NCBI RefSeq assembly: GCF_014873535.1
Contig: NZ_JADBEF010000001.1
Span: 3,348,001-3,412,000, forward strand
Direction of reading: 5' to 3'
DNA: 64,000 bases
From: Nonomuraea africana
GTDB taxonomy: Bacteria; Actinomycetota; Actinomycetes; Streptosporangiales; Streptosporangiaceae
Numbering within the stretch: the stretch's first letter is position 1; every line of letters begins with the position of its first letter. The translations under genes were made by a program, and so were the position numbers. The notes under the pieces were generated by a model that saw only the letters and a program-made list of their open reading frames with translations, had not been told where the DNA came from and searched no databases. Below, in pieces: positions 17,932-30,443 of this stretch.

Positions 17932-19634
17932 GAGACATCACCGTCCGTGTGCAAGATCGTGATTTCTCCGTTGTGCAGCGCGTCCCTGGTCGCCGACCGG
18001 CGCGGCTTGCCGCTGGAGGTCTTGAGCACGCTGCGAGGCGGCACCAGGTACAGCCGCGAGACCGGCACCTGCTGGTCGGCGAGGACCGCCCCGGTGATCG
18101 CCGCAGCCAGGCCACGCAGCTCCTCGGGGTCCCGCGTGGTGACCTCCTGGAGCAGCGCGACACCCTCGCCGTCCGCACCGAGGATCGAGAACGCCACCCC
18201 GCCACCCGGGCGCAGGCGGCGGTCCACCTGCTGGGCCACCCGTTCGATGTCGTGGGGGTGGACGTTGCGGCCACGGACGATCACCACGTCCTTGCGCCTG
18301 CCGGTGACGAACAGCCGCCCGTCGAGCATCACCCCGAGGTCGCCGGTGCGCAGGTAGCTCGAGTCCGTGGCCGGCAGCCGGGCGCCGAACGCCGCGCCGG
18401 TCTCCTCGGGTTTGCGCCAGTAGCCGTCGGCCACGCTGGGCGCCGAGGCCCAGATCTCGCCCACCGCGCCGTCGGGCAGCTCCCGCCCCGAGCCGGCATC
18501 CACGATCCGCACGTCGTGACCGGGGGGCAGGCCACCCGCGTCGGCCAGCTCGACCGCACGCGGATCGCCGGGGTCGCACTCCACGGCCTTGCCCTCGCCG
18601 AGCTCGGCGCGTAGGACATGGGTGGACCGCGGCTCGCCGCGCCGCGCGCCGGTCACGAGCAGGCTCGCCTCGGCCAGGCCGTAACAGCCGACCACCGTGC
18701 CCGGCCGCAGGCCACTGGGCGCGAAGGCGGCCTCGAAGGCCCGCAGCACGTCCAGGTTGATGGGTTCGGCCCCGTTGAAGGCGACCTCCCAGCTGGACAG
18801 GTCGAGCCGGTCGGGCGAGATCGCCTCGGCCCGCCGGGTGCACAGGTAGTAGGCGAAGCTGGGACCGCCGCTGATCGTGCCGCCGACCCTGCTGATGAGC
18901 TCCAGCCACCGTAGCGGCCGGTGCAGGAAGTGCAGCGGGGACATCAGGTAGCAGGACATGCCGCGGAACAGCGGGTAGAGCACGGTGCCGATGAGGCCCA
19001 TGTCGTGATAGAGCGGCAGCCACGAGACCACCGTCCCGGTGGCGGGCCGGCCGGTGAACCAGTCCATCGAGGCCAGGTTGCCGAGCAGGTGCCGATGGCG
19101 CAGCACCACCCCCTTGGGCGACCCGGTGGAACCAGAGGTGTATTGGAGCATGGCCACGGAGTCGGGCCGGACCCTGGGAGCGCGCCACGCGTCCGCCGGC
19201 CTTTCATCGGGCACCAGCCACGGCAGCCCCCTGAGCTCGGCCACGCCCGCGGCGGCCTCGGCGAGGGCGACCGTCAGCGGGGAGGCGAGCACCGCCTCGG
19301 CCCCGCAGTCGGCGGCCACCCGGGCCACGCTCGCGAGCCCGGCTTCGGGCCGCGAGGGCGTGGGCGGGTAGACGGGCACCGCGACGACGCCCGCGAACAG
19401 GCAGCCGAAGAATGCGGTCAGGAAGTCCAGGCCGGGTTCGAAGACCAGCAGCACCCGCCCGCCCGGAGCGACGCGCTCGCCGAGCATCGCGCCGATGGCG
19501 GCGGCCCGCTGCTCCAGCTCGCCGTACGTCACCGACCTGAGGTCCTGCTCCCCGTCCACGAGGAAGCCGTAGGCGTGTCCGTCACCGCCGGCCTGCGCGC
19601 GCTCCCGGACCAGCCCGACCAGGGTGTCAGCCAT
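17928..19634 (-). CDS. Fatty acyl-AMP ligase (FAAL)
   Basis: 568 residues of the adenylate-forming superfamily. It activates a carboxylic acid as acyl-AMP and transfers it to a carrier protein rather than to CoA. Motifs: YTSGSTGSPKGV (P-loop), SWLPLYHDMGLIG (strongly FAAL-like), GGPSFAYYLC, VGCYGLAEASL, YLRTGDLG and FVTGRRKDVVIVRGRNVHPH followed by the lysine region K-T-S-S-G-K. The start is the ATG at 19634, overlapping the LLM gene by eight bases. Position directly before a PKS with an N-terminal ACP is the classic starter-unit arrangement; chain length cannot be read from sequence. Confidence 0.9.
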   Translation of the reverse strand: MADTLVGLVRERAQAGGDGHAYGFLVDGEQDLRSVTYGELEQRAAAIGAMLGERVAPGGRVLLVFEPGLDFLTAFFGCLFAGVVAVPVYPPTPSRPEAGLASVARVAADCGAEAVLASPLTVALAEAAAGVAELRGLPWLVPDERPADAWRAPRVRPDSVAMLQYTSGSTGSPKGVVLRHRHLLGNLASMDWFTGRPATGTVVSWLPLYHDMGLIGTVLYPLFRGMSCYLMSPLHFLHRPLRWLELISRVGGTISGGPSFAYYLCTRRAEAISPDRLDLSSWEVAFNGAEPINLDVLRAFEAAFAPSGLRPGTVVGCYGLAEASLLVTGARRGEPRSTHVLRAELGEGKAVECDPGDPRAVELADAGGLPPGHDVRIVDAGSGRELPDGAVGEIWASAPSVADGYWRKPEETGAAFGARLPATDSSYLRTGDLGVMLDGRLFVTGRRKDVVIVRGRNVHPHDIERVAQQVDRRLRPGGGVAFSILGADGEGVALLQEVTTRDPEELRGLAAAITGAVLADQQVPVSRLYLVPPRSVLKTSSGKPRRSATRDALHNGEITILHTDGDVS

Positions 19635-20919
19635 GAGCCGGCCTCTCCTCGCTGCCCGCGCCGCCGATGTGCAGCCGCCACAGCGAGGCGGCGTCCAGCG
19701 CGCGCTGGGTGCCGACCTGCTGCACGGTGACCCCGTCCCGTTCCCACAGCCGCGGGTACGACTCCACGACCGGGGGCGGCACGTCCTCGATCGGCGTGAC
19801 CTTGTCCATCGCCTTGTCGATGTAGGGCGCCAGGTCGGCCTGCTTGGCCCGCTCGCGCTCGACGTGCCGTTCGGCGAACTCGGGCAGCACCCGGCGACCG
19901 AGCAGGTCCAGGGACTCGCAAATGTGCTCGTGCTCGTACCGGCCGCCTTGCTGGAGCAGGATGAGCTGGTCCACCCCGGCCTCTTCCAGCCCGCGGAAGT
20001 GCTCGGCCGCCTCCTCGGGGGAGCCGACCGCCCCCAGCCCTGCCATCGGCTCGGGCTCGCTGCGCTTGAACTCCTCCCACAGGTTGGTACGGCCTGGCAC
20101 GTGCGCGCCGAATCGGTAGTAGTGCGCCAGCGCCCACTTGAAGAACTGCTGCCCCTCGACGCCGCGGGCGCGGGCGAGGTCGCCGTCCTCGTTGACCATG
20201 ACCCCGGCCAGCATCGCGATGTTGGGGTTGACGGCCTGCCCGATGGGCTGACACTCGCGCTTGAAGGTGTCGTAGTACTCACGCACCCAGAACCGCGCCT
20301 CCCCCGCGTCCATGAAGGAGAAGGTCAGCGCGCCCATGCCGAGCCGGGCGGCCAGCTTGAGCGTGTCGCGGTTGGTGCAGGCCACCCAGAGCGGCGGGTG
20401 GGGCCGCTGGACGGGCTTGGGCACCACGTTGCGCGGCGGCATCGAGAAGTATTCACCCTGATGTCCTGGGTACGGCTCCGCCGTCATCATCCGGGCCGCC
20501 TCGCGCACGCCTTCGGCCCACATGGCGCGTTTCTCGATGTAGTTGACCCGGAAGCCCTCCAGCTCGAGCCGGGAGCTGGACTCCCCGGTGCCCCACTCGA
20601 CCCGCCCGCCGCTGACCAGGTCGAGCATGGAGATGCGCTCGGCCACCCTGGCGGGATGGTTGTAGGCGGGCGGCATGAGCGTGATGCCGTGTCCCAGCCG
20701 CATGCGCTTGGTGCGCTGGCTCACCGCGGCCAGGAACACCTCGGGGGCGGTGGAGTGGGAATACTCCTCCAGGAAGTGGTGCTCCTGCGCCCAGGCGTAC
20801 TCGATGCCCGCGGCCTCGCCCAGCTCAGCCCATTCCAGGGCGTTGGAGACCAGCTCCTGCTCGCTGTCCGGGCGCCAGGGCCGGGGCAGCTGGAGCTCAA
20901 AGAACATGCCGAACCGCAT
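19627..20919 (-). CDS. Luciferase-like flavin monooxygenase (LLM class)
   Basis: 430 residues, TIM-barrel LLM family using reduced FMN or F420. Typical segments are the N-terminal MRFGMFFELQLP, YAWAQEHHFLEEYSHS, LGHGITLMPP..HPARVAE, DLVSGGRVEWGTG, and HPPLWVACTNRDT. Related enzymes are frequently embedded in NRPS/PKS clusters, where they oxidise a carrier-bound intermediate or product. It lies within the assembly-line operon between the second NRPS and the FAAL, with overlapping or near-overlapping junctions. A dedicated flavin reductase is encoded on the divergent strand at 31553. The reaction is not predictable from sequence. Confidence 0.8.
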   Translation of the reverse strand: MRFGMFFELQLPRPWRPDSEQELVSNALEWAELGEAAGIEYAWAQEHHFLEEYSHSTAPEVFLAAVSQRTKRMRLGHGITLMPPAYNHPARVAERISMLDLVSGGRVEWGTGESSSRLELEGFRVNYIEKRAMWAEGVREAARMMTAEPYPGHQGEYFSMPPRNVVPKPVQRPHPPLWVACTNRDTLKLAARLGMGALTFSFMDAGEARFWVREYYDTFKRECQPIGQAVNPNIAMLAGVMVNEDGDLARARGVEGQQFFKWALAHYYRFGAHVPGRTNLWEEFKRSEPEPMAGLGAVGSPEEAAEHFRGLEEAGVDQLILLQQGGRYEHEHICESLDLLGRRVLPEFAERHVERERAKQADLAPYIDKAMDKVTPIEDVPPPVVESYPRLWERDGVTVQQVGTQRALDAASLWRLHIGGAGSEERPAHG

Positions 20920-20931
20920 GGCTCACCTCCA

Positions 20932-24182
<3,251 letters not shown>

Positions 24183-24186
<4 letters not shown>

Positions 24187-24380
24187 TGTGACCGCTCCCT
24201 GAGGCTGAGGGGACGAAGGTCGGTCCAGACCTGGTCGATGTGGGCCAGGCAGTCGCTCCTGGTGCCGCGGTAGCCCGCCTCCCGCCACCCGGCCGGCAGG
24301 CTCCGGTCCGCCCACCAGACCGAGTACTGCTCCTCGTGGTTGACCACCACCGTGAAGGTGGCGGCGTCGCTGTTGCTCAT
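24183..24380 (-). CDS. MbtH-like protein
   Basis: 65 residues. MbtH proteins bind NRPS adenylation domains and are needed for their folding or activity. The family signature is complete: N-x-E-x-Q-Y-S-x-W ([10 protein letters not shown]), P-A-G-W, and [20 protein letters not shown]. It lies between the two NRPS genes and overlaps the start of the downstream one by four bases, so stoichiometric co-translation is likely. Confidence 0.97.
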
Positions 24381-24395
24381 CGGTGCTCTCTCCTG

Positions 24396-27300
24396 TCAGC
24401 GCTTGCGCGGGTAACGGTCGGGCGGGTCGAGCTGGCCGTGCCTGACCAGGAAGTCCAGACAGTCGTGCATGTACTTCTCGTTCAGCGGCGCGGGCTCCCA
24501 GCCGGTGCCCTTGATGGCCTCGAGCAGGTTCACGCACTCCAGCCGGTTGTCGATGGCGTCCTCGGTCTCCATGGTCATCTCCACGCCGGCGTCGCCGCTG
24601 GAGTAGAGCAGGAGCACGGGGACCATCGGGTAGATCGGGTGGTCGGGCCCGGCGTTGATGGCCAGCTCCAGCGCCTCGTCGAACGGCACCACCTCGAAGG
24701 GGTAGCCGTAGGAGCGGATCCAGGGGTACAGCATGTTGTGGGAGATCGCGTCGGTGTTCCACAGGTGGAAGATGTTGCCCACCGAGGACTCCTGTTTGGA
24801 GGCGTGGACCATGGCCGCGCTCGCGTAGTCCAGCGTGATCGCGTTCATCGACTCGGCGTAGTCGGGCAGGATGCCGAACTCGAGGAAGCCGCGCAGCGCC
24901 GTCAGGACGTAGTTCTGCGCGTGGCAGGCGCCCGTCTTGGGGTGCCCCATCATGATCGACGGCCGGAAGATCGTGATCGGCAGGCCCCGCTGCTTGGCCT
25001 TCAGGATGATCTTCTCGCTGACCCACTTGCTCTGCGGGTAGCTGAAGGGCACCTGGGGCGGCTTGCTGGGCAGCTCGACCTCGAGGAAGGGCCGGGTCAT
25101 GTGGCCCGCGATGAACACGTCGATCGTGGAGACGAAGTGCACCTGCTTGGCCTTGTAGCGGGAGGCCAGGCGGAGGATCTCGACGGTGCCGTCCACGTTG
25201 GGGGCCTTGAGCGCGGAGTACGGCATGGAGAAGTTGACCAGGGCGCCGTTGTGGTAGATGACGTCCACCAGCTTGGCCAGGTCGTCGAACTGCTCGGGCG
25301 ACAGCCCGAACAGCGGACGGCCCAGGTCGCCGTTGACCGCCTTGACCCGCCGGTCGAAGCGGTCGTCCCAGGGCACCTCGTACTGCTCGCAGCTGGCCTT
25401 GAGCCGGGCCAGCCCGGCGGCCGGGTTCTTGGCGCGCACCAGGCAGTAGATGTCCGCGGTCGTCTGCGCGATGAGCTGGTCGAGCAGGAAGACGCCGAAG
25501 TAGCCGGTGCCGCCGGTGAGCAGGACCGCCTTGGGCGAGAAGATCTCGGCCAGCGGCAGGTTCTCGCCGGTGATCGATTCCTCCAGGAACGCCTCCCGGT
25601 CCAGGTCGTCGGCCGGGTCGCGGGTGGCGCGCAGCCCCTCGAAGCCCTCACGCTCGAACAGCTCGATCCGGGAGGCCACACCGGCCACGGTCGGGGTGCT
25701 GAACAGCGCGTGCAGCGGCAGCTCCAGCCCGTAGACCTGGGCCAGCTTGGCGCCCACCTTGGACAGCTGCAGCGAGCTGCCGCCGAAGGAGAAGAAGTCG
25801 TCGTGCAGGCCGACCCCGGGCAGCCCGAGCGCCTCTGCGAACACCTCGGCGATCTCGCGCTCGATGCGCCTGCGCGGGACGGCCTCGCTGGGCACCGTCA
25901 CGATTCGCACCTGCGGGTCGGGCAGCGCCTTGCGGTCGACCTTGCCGTGCGCGTTCAGCGGGAACTGCTCGCACACGACGATCGTGGCCGGGATCATGTA
26001 GTCGGGCAGGATCGTGCGCACGTGCGCCGAGAGCCGCTCGGTGTCCACTTCCCGGCCGGGTTCGGCCGGGAGCACGTAGGCGATCAGCTCGTTCTCGTCG
26101 CCGGCCAGGTTGCGCCGGACGTCGGCCACCGCGCTGAGCACCTCGGGGTGTCGCTGCAGCGCGTTCTCGATCTCGCTGAGCTCGATCCGGAAGCCGCGGA
26201 CCTTGACCTGGGTGTCGGCCCGGCCGATGAACTCCAGCTGCCCGCCGGGCAGGTACCTGGCCAGGTCGCCGGTCCGGTAGAGCCGCCCGCCTGGAGTCGG
26301 GGAGAAGGGGTCGGGGATGAACCGGTCGGCCGTCTGGCCCGGCGCGTTCACGTATCCGCGGGCCAGGCCCTCGCCCGCGACGTGGATCTCCCCGGGCACC
26401 CCGATCGGGACCGGGTTCAGCTCCTCGTCGAGCAGGTAGATCCTGGTGTTCTGGATCGGGCGGCCGATCGGCACGCTGGCGCCGTCCTCGTCCGCCTCGG
26501 CCAACTTCGCGGTCGCCCAGACGGTGACCTCAGTGGGCCCGTAGTCGTTGTAGATCTTGGCCCAGGGCAGCGTCTTGTAGTGGTCGACGGCGAGCTGCGA
26601 GGGGAAGACGTCGCCTCCGGCGGAGATGTCACGCAGCGAGATGAGCTTGCGCCCGCCCGCGGCCAGCAGCAGCTGGTAGTAGGAGGGCATGTGGGTGATG
26701 TGCGTGACCTGCTCCGCCTGCACCAGGCGGGCCAGCAGGGCCGGGTTGCTCACCTCGTCCTCGTTGGGCAGCACGATCCGGCCGCCGGTGACGAGCGTCC
26801 AGTACAGCCCGGCGGCGGAGGCGTCGAAGGTCAGGGAGACCGGGATCGCGTACGCCTCGGGGGCGGGGCGGCCGCCGGCGCTGCGCGCCAGCGTGGAGTT
26901 GACGATCTGGCGGTGCGGGACCACGACGCCCTTGGGCTGTCCGGTGGAGCCCGAGGTGTAGATCACGTAGGCGACGTTGGCCGGGTCGGTGCCCGCCGGA
27001 GCCAGGCTCGTGGACTCCTCGCCCACCCCATGGACGTCGATCCACGTCTCGCCTGGCTCGGGCCGCGGCGTCTCGGCCTCGGAGTCCGTCACGACGACGG
27101 TTTTGATCCCCGCGTCCGCGATCATCGCGCGGGTGCGCTCGACCGGCTGCTCGGGGTCGAGCGGGACGTAACCGCCGCCCGCCTTGAGCACACCCAGGAA
27201 GGCCGCCACGGTGGCCACCCGCCTGCCGGCGATGACGCCGACCAGAGTCTCCGGGCCGACGCCCTCGGCGCGCAGACGGTTGCCCAGCCGGCTCGCCCAC

Positions 27301-28856
27301 TCGTCGAGCTCGCGGTAGGTCAGCCGGTCAGGGCCCGCCACCACGGCCAGCGCGTCGGGAGTGCGCGCCACCTGGTCGGCGATGAGCTCGTGCAGGCACC
27401 GGTCGCCGGGGAAGGGGCTGTCGGTGCGGTTCCACTGCTGGATCACCGTGTCCAGCTCGCGGTCCGACAGCATGGGCAGGCGGTGGCTCGGGCTGCCGGG
27501 GTCGGCCGCGGCCGCGGCCAGCAGCACCTCTATGTGGCCCAGCACCAGGTCCACGGTGTCCGGCTTGAACAGCTCGGTGCTGTAGTCGGCGTGCAGGTCG
27601 AGGCTGCCGTCGGCGCCCTCGACGAGGTGCACGCTCAGGTCGAACGCGGACAACCCGACGTCCGCCTGGGTCACGATCCAGGTCGAGCCGCCCGAGGCCT
27701 GCGGCCGGGCCGCCTGGTGGGGGACGAACCTGACCTGGTGCAGCGGTGCCCTGCCGAGGTCGGTGTCCGGCTGCACCTTGTTGACGACGTGCTCGAACGG
27801 GATGAGCTGGTGGTCGCGGCCCTTGGCCCAGGCGGCATGGACCCTGCGGACCAGCTCCTCGAAGGTGGGCTCGTCGGCCAGGTGGGCACGGACGACGAGC
27901 GTGCTCTCCAGCGGTGCCAGGATCTCGCTCTGCGTGTGGTCCCGCCCCGGCGCGGGGATGCCCACGGCGATGTCACGCTCGCGGGTGTAGCGGCCCAGCA
28001 CCTCCGCGTAGGCGGCCAGGAGCACCGACGCCTTGCTCGCCTCGCACCGTCCGGCCAGCTCGCCGACGCCGCGCGCGGTCTCCGCGCCGAGCGTACGGCT
28101 TCGCCTGGCGCCGCGCAGGGACGGCATGCGGCCCACCGGCCTGGGGTGGTCGGTGGGCAGATCGACGGGCGTGATCCCGGCGAGCGCCTTGGCCCAGAAG
28201 GCCAGCTGGCGGCGCGCCAGCGGGGTGCGCAGCCAGGCCTGTTGCCGGTCGACCACTTTGGTGTAGGGGATCCGGCTGGGCTGCGGCTCGGGCCGCTCGC
28301 CGCGGCGAACGGCGTCGTAGGCCTCCAGCAGCTGGCCGACGATCAGGTCCATGGCGACCTCGTCGCAGACCACCTGGTGAGCCGTCAGCACCACCTCGTG
28401 CCGGTCCTCCTCGACCCGGATGGCGGCTGCCCGGAGCAGCGGCGCCGTCTCCAGGTCGAAGGGGCGGCCCGCCTCACGGTGCCTGACCTTGCGAAGCTCC
28501 TCGGCGCCGGCGACAGAGAAGGTCTTCAGCTCCGGCGCAACGGCTCCCGCGTCGGCGACGGGCCGAACCGGCCTGCCCTCGATCGACAGGAAGCGTGCTC
28601 GCAGTTCCTCGCGCGCGTCCGTGAGCGCGGCCAGCGCCGACCGCAACGCCTCGTGATCCAGCTCTCCGTCCACCTCGAGCACGCGAACGACGTGTGTGGG
28701 CAGCTGGGGTGCTATCTGATGCAACACCCAGTAGCGGCGCTGCGCGGGCAGCAGCCGCTCCCCGCCCTGGTCGCCGTCCTGGCCGAGAAGCTGTGCCAGG
28801 AGCGCGCGTTTGTCTTGTTCCGATAGCCGGCTGACCTCATCGGCAACTGTTGACAC
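24396..28856 (-). CDS. NRPS module C-A-T-R with thioester reductase
   Basis: 1486 residues from the GTG at 28856 (GAGGACGCG upstream). The condensation domain (about 30-450) has TAHQVVCDEVA where HHxxxDG is expected: the second, catalytic His is Gln and the final Gly is Glu. Adenylation domain (about 475-965): YVIYTSGSTGQPKGV, SLTFDASAAGLYW, NDYGPTEVTVW, YRTGDLARY, K in NAHGKVDRK; tentative pocket D-A-A-T-S-G-D-V-W-K. Carrier Ser in SFGGSSL. The C-terminal reductase (about 1090-1440) has LLTGGTGYFGVFLL, YHNGALVNF, FSYPQSKWVSEK (YxxxK) and so releases the chain as an aldehyde or alcohol with NAD(P)H. First gene of the assembly-line operon, last in the predicted chemistry. Confidence 0.9.
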   Translation of the reverse strand: MSTVADEVSRLSEQDKRALLAQLLGQDGDQGGERLLPAQRRYWVLHQIAPQLPTHVVRVLEVDGELDHEALRSALAALTDAREELRARFLSIEGRPVRPVADAGAVAPELKTFSVAGAEELRKVRHREAGRPFDLETAPLLRAAAIRVEEDRHEVVLTAHQVVCDEVAMDLIVGQLLEAYDAVRRGERPEPQPSRIPYTKVVDRQQAWLRTPLARRQLAFWAKALAGITPVDLPTDHPRPVGRMPSLRGARRSRTLGAETARGVGELAGRCEASKASVLLAAYAEVLGRYTRERDIAVGIPAPGRDHTQSEILAPLESTLVVRAHLADEPTFEELVRRVHAAWAKGRDHQLIPFEHVVNKVQPDTDLGRAPLHQVRFVPHQAARPQASGGSTWIVTQADVGLSAFDLSVHLVEGADGSLDLHADYSTELFKPDTVDLVLGHIEVLLAAAAADPGSPSHRLPMLSDRELDTVIQQWNRTDSPFPGDRCLHELIADQVARTPDALAVVAGPDRLTYRELDEWASRLGNRLRAEGVGPETLVGVIAGRRVATVAAFLGVLKAGGGYVPLDPEQPVERTRAMIADAGIKTVVVTDSEAETPRPEPGETWIDVHGVGEESTSLAPAGTDPANVAYVIYTSGSTGQPKGVVVPHRQIVNSTLARSAGGRPAPEAYAIPVSLTFDASAAGLYWTLVTGGRIVLPNEDEVSNPALLARLVQAEQVTHITHMPSYYQLLLAAGGRKLISLRDISAGGDVFPSQLAVDHYKTLPWAKIYNDYGPTEVTVWATAKLAEADEDGASVPIGRPIQNTRIYLLDEELNPVPIGVPGEIHVAGEGLARGYVNAPGQTADRFIPDPFSPTPGGRLYRTGDLARYLPGGQLEFIGRADTQVKVRGFRIELSEIENALQRHPEVLSAVADVRRNLAGDENELIAYVLPAEPGREVDTERLSAHVRTILPDYMIPATIVVCEQFPLNAHGKVDRKALPDPQVRIVTVPSEAVPRRRIEREIAEVFAEALGLPGVGLHDDFFSFGGSSLQLSKVGAKLAQVYGLELPLHALFSTPTVAGVASRIELFEREGFEGLRATRDPADDLDREAFLEESITGENLPLAEIFSPKAVLLTGGTGYFGVFLLDQLIAQTTADIYCLVRAKNPAAGLARLKASCEQYEVPWDDRFDRRVKAVNGDLGRPLFGLSPEQFDDLAKLVDVIYHNGALVNFSMPYSALKAPNVDGTVEILRLASRYKAKQVHFVSTIDVFIAGHMTRPFLEVELPSKPPQVPFSYPQSKWVSEKIILKAKQRGLPITIFRPSIMMGHPKTGACHAQNYVLTALRGFLEFGILPDYAESMNAITLDYASAAMVHASKQESSVGNIFHLWNTDAISHNMLYPWIRSYGYPFEVVPFDEALELAINAGPDHPIYPMVPVLLLYSSGDAGVEMTMETEDAIDNRLECVNLLEAIKGTGWEPAPLNEKYMHDCLDFLVRHGQLDPPDRYPRKR

Positions 28857-29239
28857 CGCACCGCGTCCTCTCTGTCGGGCGCAATTCATTGCGACTATCC
28901 AGTTCTAGTCACATTAATAAGCGGGAATGCCGTGCGGCCGTTCCTGAAGGACATCTTGCGTACCTGTCGGAATCGAAAGATCTGTCTGGGTTTCTTGACG
29001 AGATCGGCCGGCGGTCCGAAGAATTCGAGGTGCTGGCGCTCGATGATGAGGGCTATGCGGAGGCGGTATCACGCCCTACATCCTCGACTTCCAAGCCCTG
29101 CCCGGGAACCGGAGAGGAGGGGATCGACGTGCGTTACCTCCACTAATGAAAACCGGCGGATCGCGGCCCGATTAATTGCACGAATTCGGGCCGCGATTCC
29201 CGCCCTCGCCGGACGAATCAGAGTCGGCCCTCAGGCCAG
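28857..29239. promoter_or_regulatory. Divergent promoter region of the cluster core
   Basis: 383 bases between the assembly-line operon (minus) and the P450 operon (plus), so both promoters must be here. The part near 28885-28925 is AT-rich. A minus-frame-free stretch 28940-29146 can be read on the plus strand as a short acidic peptide ending EEGIDVRYLH but has no convincing start. A long inverted repeat lies at 29160-29197. No operator consensus is recognised. Confidence 0.5.
29160..29197. repeat. 12-bp inverted repeat upstream of the P450
   Basis: ATCGCGGCCCGA and TCGGGCCGCGAT are perfect complements separated by the 14-base AT-rich spacer TTAATTGCACGAAT. It lies 43 bases before the P450 start. 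It could be a terminator-like or attenuating hairpin in the leader, or a regulator-binding dyad. Confidence 0.6.
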
Positions 29240-30433
29240 ATGGGGCAGGTCGTCGTGAGCAAGCGAGACGAGTTGTTCAACCCGCTCGACCCGGAAGTCA
29301 TCCGCGATCCGTATCCCACCTACCGCAGGCTCAGGGAGACCGATCCGGTCTACTGGCACGAGCAGCTCGGCGCGTGGATCCTCACCCGGCACGCCGACTG
29401 CACCCACGCGCTGAAGAACCCCGACCTGTTCACCACCGACTTCAGGAAGGTCGGCGTGCCCACCCCAGGGCCGCTGCTCAGCCTGCAGACGCTGGACCCG
29501 CCCGACCAGACGCCGCTGCGGCACTTCGCCATCGACGCGATGCGCGCGCAGGACTTCGGCGAGCTGGAGCGGGACGCCTGGCAGCGGGCCGAGGCCCTGC
29601 TCCACGAGCTCCGCAGCCGGGGCACCTTCGACTTCGTGCACGACTTCGCCACGCCGTTCACGCTGGGCACCATCTCGCGTCTGGTGGGCATGCCGCCGCC
29701 CGAGGCCGACGAGGAGTGGCGGCGGCGCAACGACCAGCTGCACCGCAGCATGGACGCCGGGCTCGACCCCGACAGCGAGGAGGCCGGCCTGGCCGCTCGC
29801 GAGGCCTTCAGCGACTACGTCGCCCGGTGGCTGGCCGGCGAGCCCACCCAGGGCATCTCGGCCTACGTGGCCGACAACCGCAGCCAGCTCGACTACTCCG
29901 ACGAGGTGCTGTGCAACTCGCTGCGCGCCTTCTGGCACGCGGGCTTCGAGGTGCCCGCACGATTCCTCGGCAACGCGGTCACCACCCTCCTCCGGCACCC
30001 CGAACTGCTGGAAGCCACCCTGGAGGACGTCGACACCGCGGTGGAGGAGCTGGTCCGCTTCTCCGGCCCGGTCCACGTGGTCAGCCGTATGTGCACCAAG
30101 AACACCGAGCTCGGCGGCCGGGAGATCAGCCGCGGCGACCTCGTCGTCACCGTGCTGGCCGCCGCCAACCGCGACCCTGAGCGCTTCGACCGGCCTGAAG
30201 AGCTCGACCTGACCAGGCACCCCAACCCGCACCTGGGCTTCGGCCGCGGCACCCACTCCTGCCTCGGCAACGCCGTGGCAAGGATCGAGGGCCGGGTCGT
30301 GCTCACCACGCTGTTCCGCGCCTACCCGGACGTGCGGCTGGCGGGCGAGCTGCAGTGGTGGGAGAACGCCACGCTGCGCGGGCTGTCCCAGATGCCGGTC
30401 AGCCTGGGCCGGGTGTCCGCGACGATCGGCTGA
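29240..30433 (+). CDS. Cytochrome P450 with atypical I-helix
   Basis: 397 residues from the ATG at 29240; the GTG at 29255 behind GGGGCAGG is an alternative. Bacterial class I type, soluble. Heme-binding motif GFGRGTHSCLG (Cys341), E-x-x-R in VEELVRF, and R in the ELDLTRHP..HLGFG segment. The oxygen-activating I-helix reads FWHAGFEVPARFL: the usual acid-Thr pair of AGxD/ETT becomes E-Val-Pro, so the conserved threonine is absent. P450s that nitrate aromatic rings with NO and O2 (TxtE, RufO) do not need normal O-O cleavage, and a NOS is encoded at 40003; that link is inference. Other roles (ring coupling, atypical oxidation) remain possible. No dedicated ferredoxin is seen. Confidence 0.85.
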   Translation: MGQVVVSKRDELFNPLDPEVIRDPYPTYRRLRETDPVYWHEQLGAWILTRHADCTHALKNPDLFTTDFRKVGVPTPGPLLSLQTLDPPDQTPLRHFAIDAMRAQDFGELERDAWQRAEALLHELRSRGTFDFVHDFATPFTLGTISRLVGMPPPEADEEWRRRNDQLHRSMDAGLDPDSEEAGLAAREAFSDYVARWLAGEPTQGISAYVADNRSQLDYSDEVLCNSLRAFWHAGFEVPARFLGNAVTTLLRHPELLEATLEDVDTAVEELVRFSGPVHVVSRMCTKNTELGGREISRGDLVVTVLAAANRDPERFDRPEELDLTRHPNPHLGFGRGTHSCLGNAVARIEGRVVLTTLFRAYPDVRLAGELQWWENATLRGLSQMPVSLGRVSATIG

Positions 30434-30443
30434 GGGAGAGGCC

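Noticed and set aside
17928..20282. Extended FAAL frame reaching into the LLM gene
   Set aside because: Homology to FAAL begins at MADTLVGLV (ATG 19634); upstream residues are a shadow of the LLM reading frame.
24187..25026. Upstream extension of the C-A-T NRPS frame into the next NRPS gene
   Set aside because: The extension is Arg/Pro-rich shadow of the reductase domain; a GTG with GGGAG at 24186 and the MbtH overlap give a consistent start.
28850..29146. Short plus-strand frame as a bona fide small gene or RiPP precursor
   Set aside because: Only TTG starts are available, one overlapping the divergent NRPS start, and no ribosome-binding site is seen; kept as a finding, not a gene.
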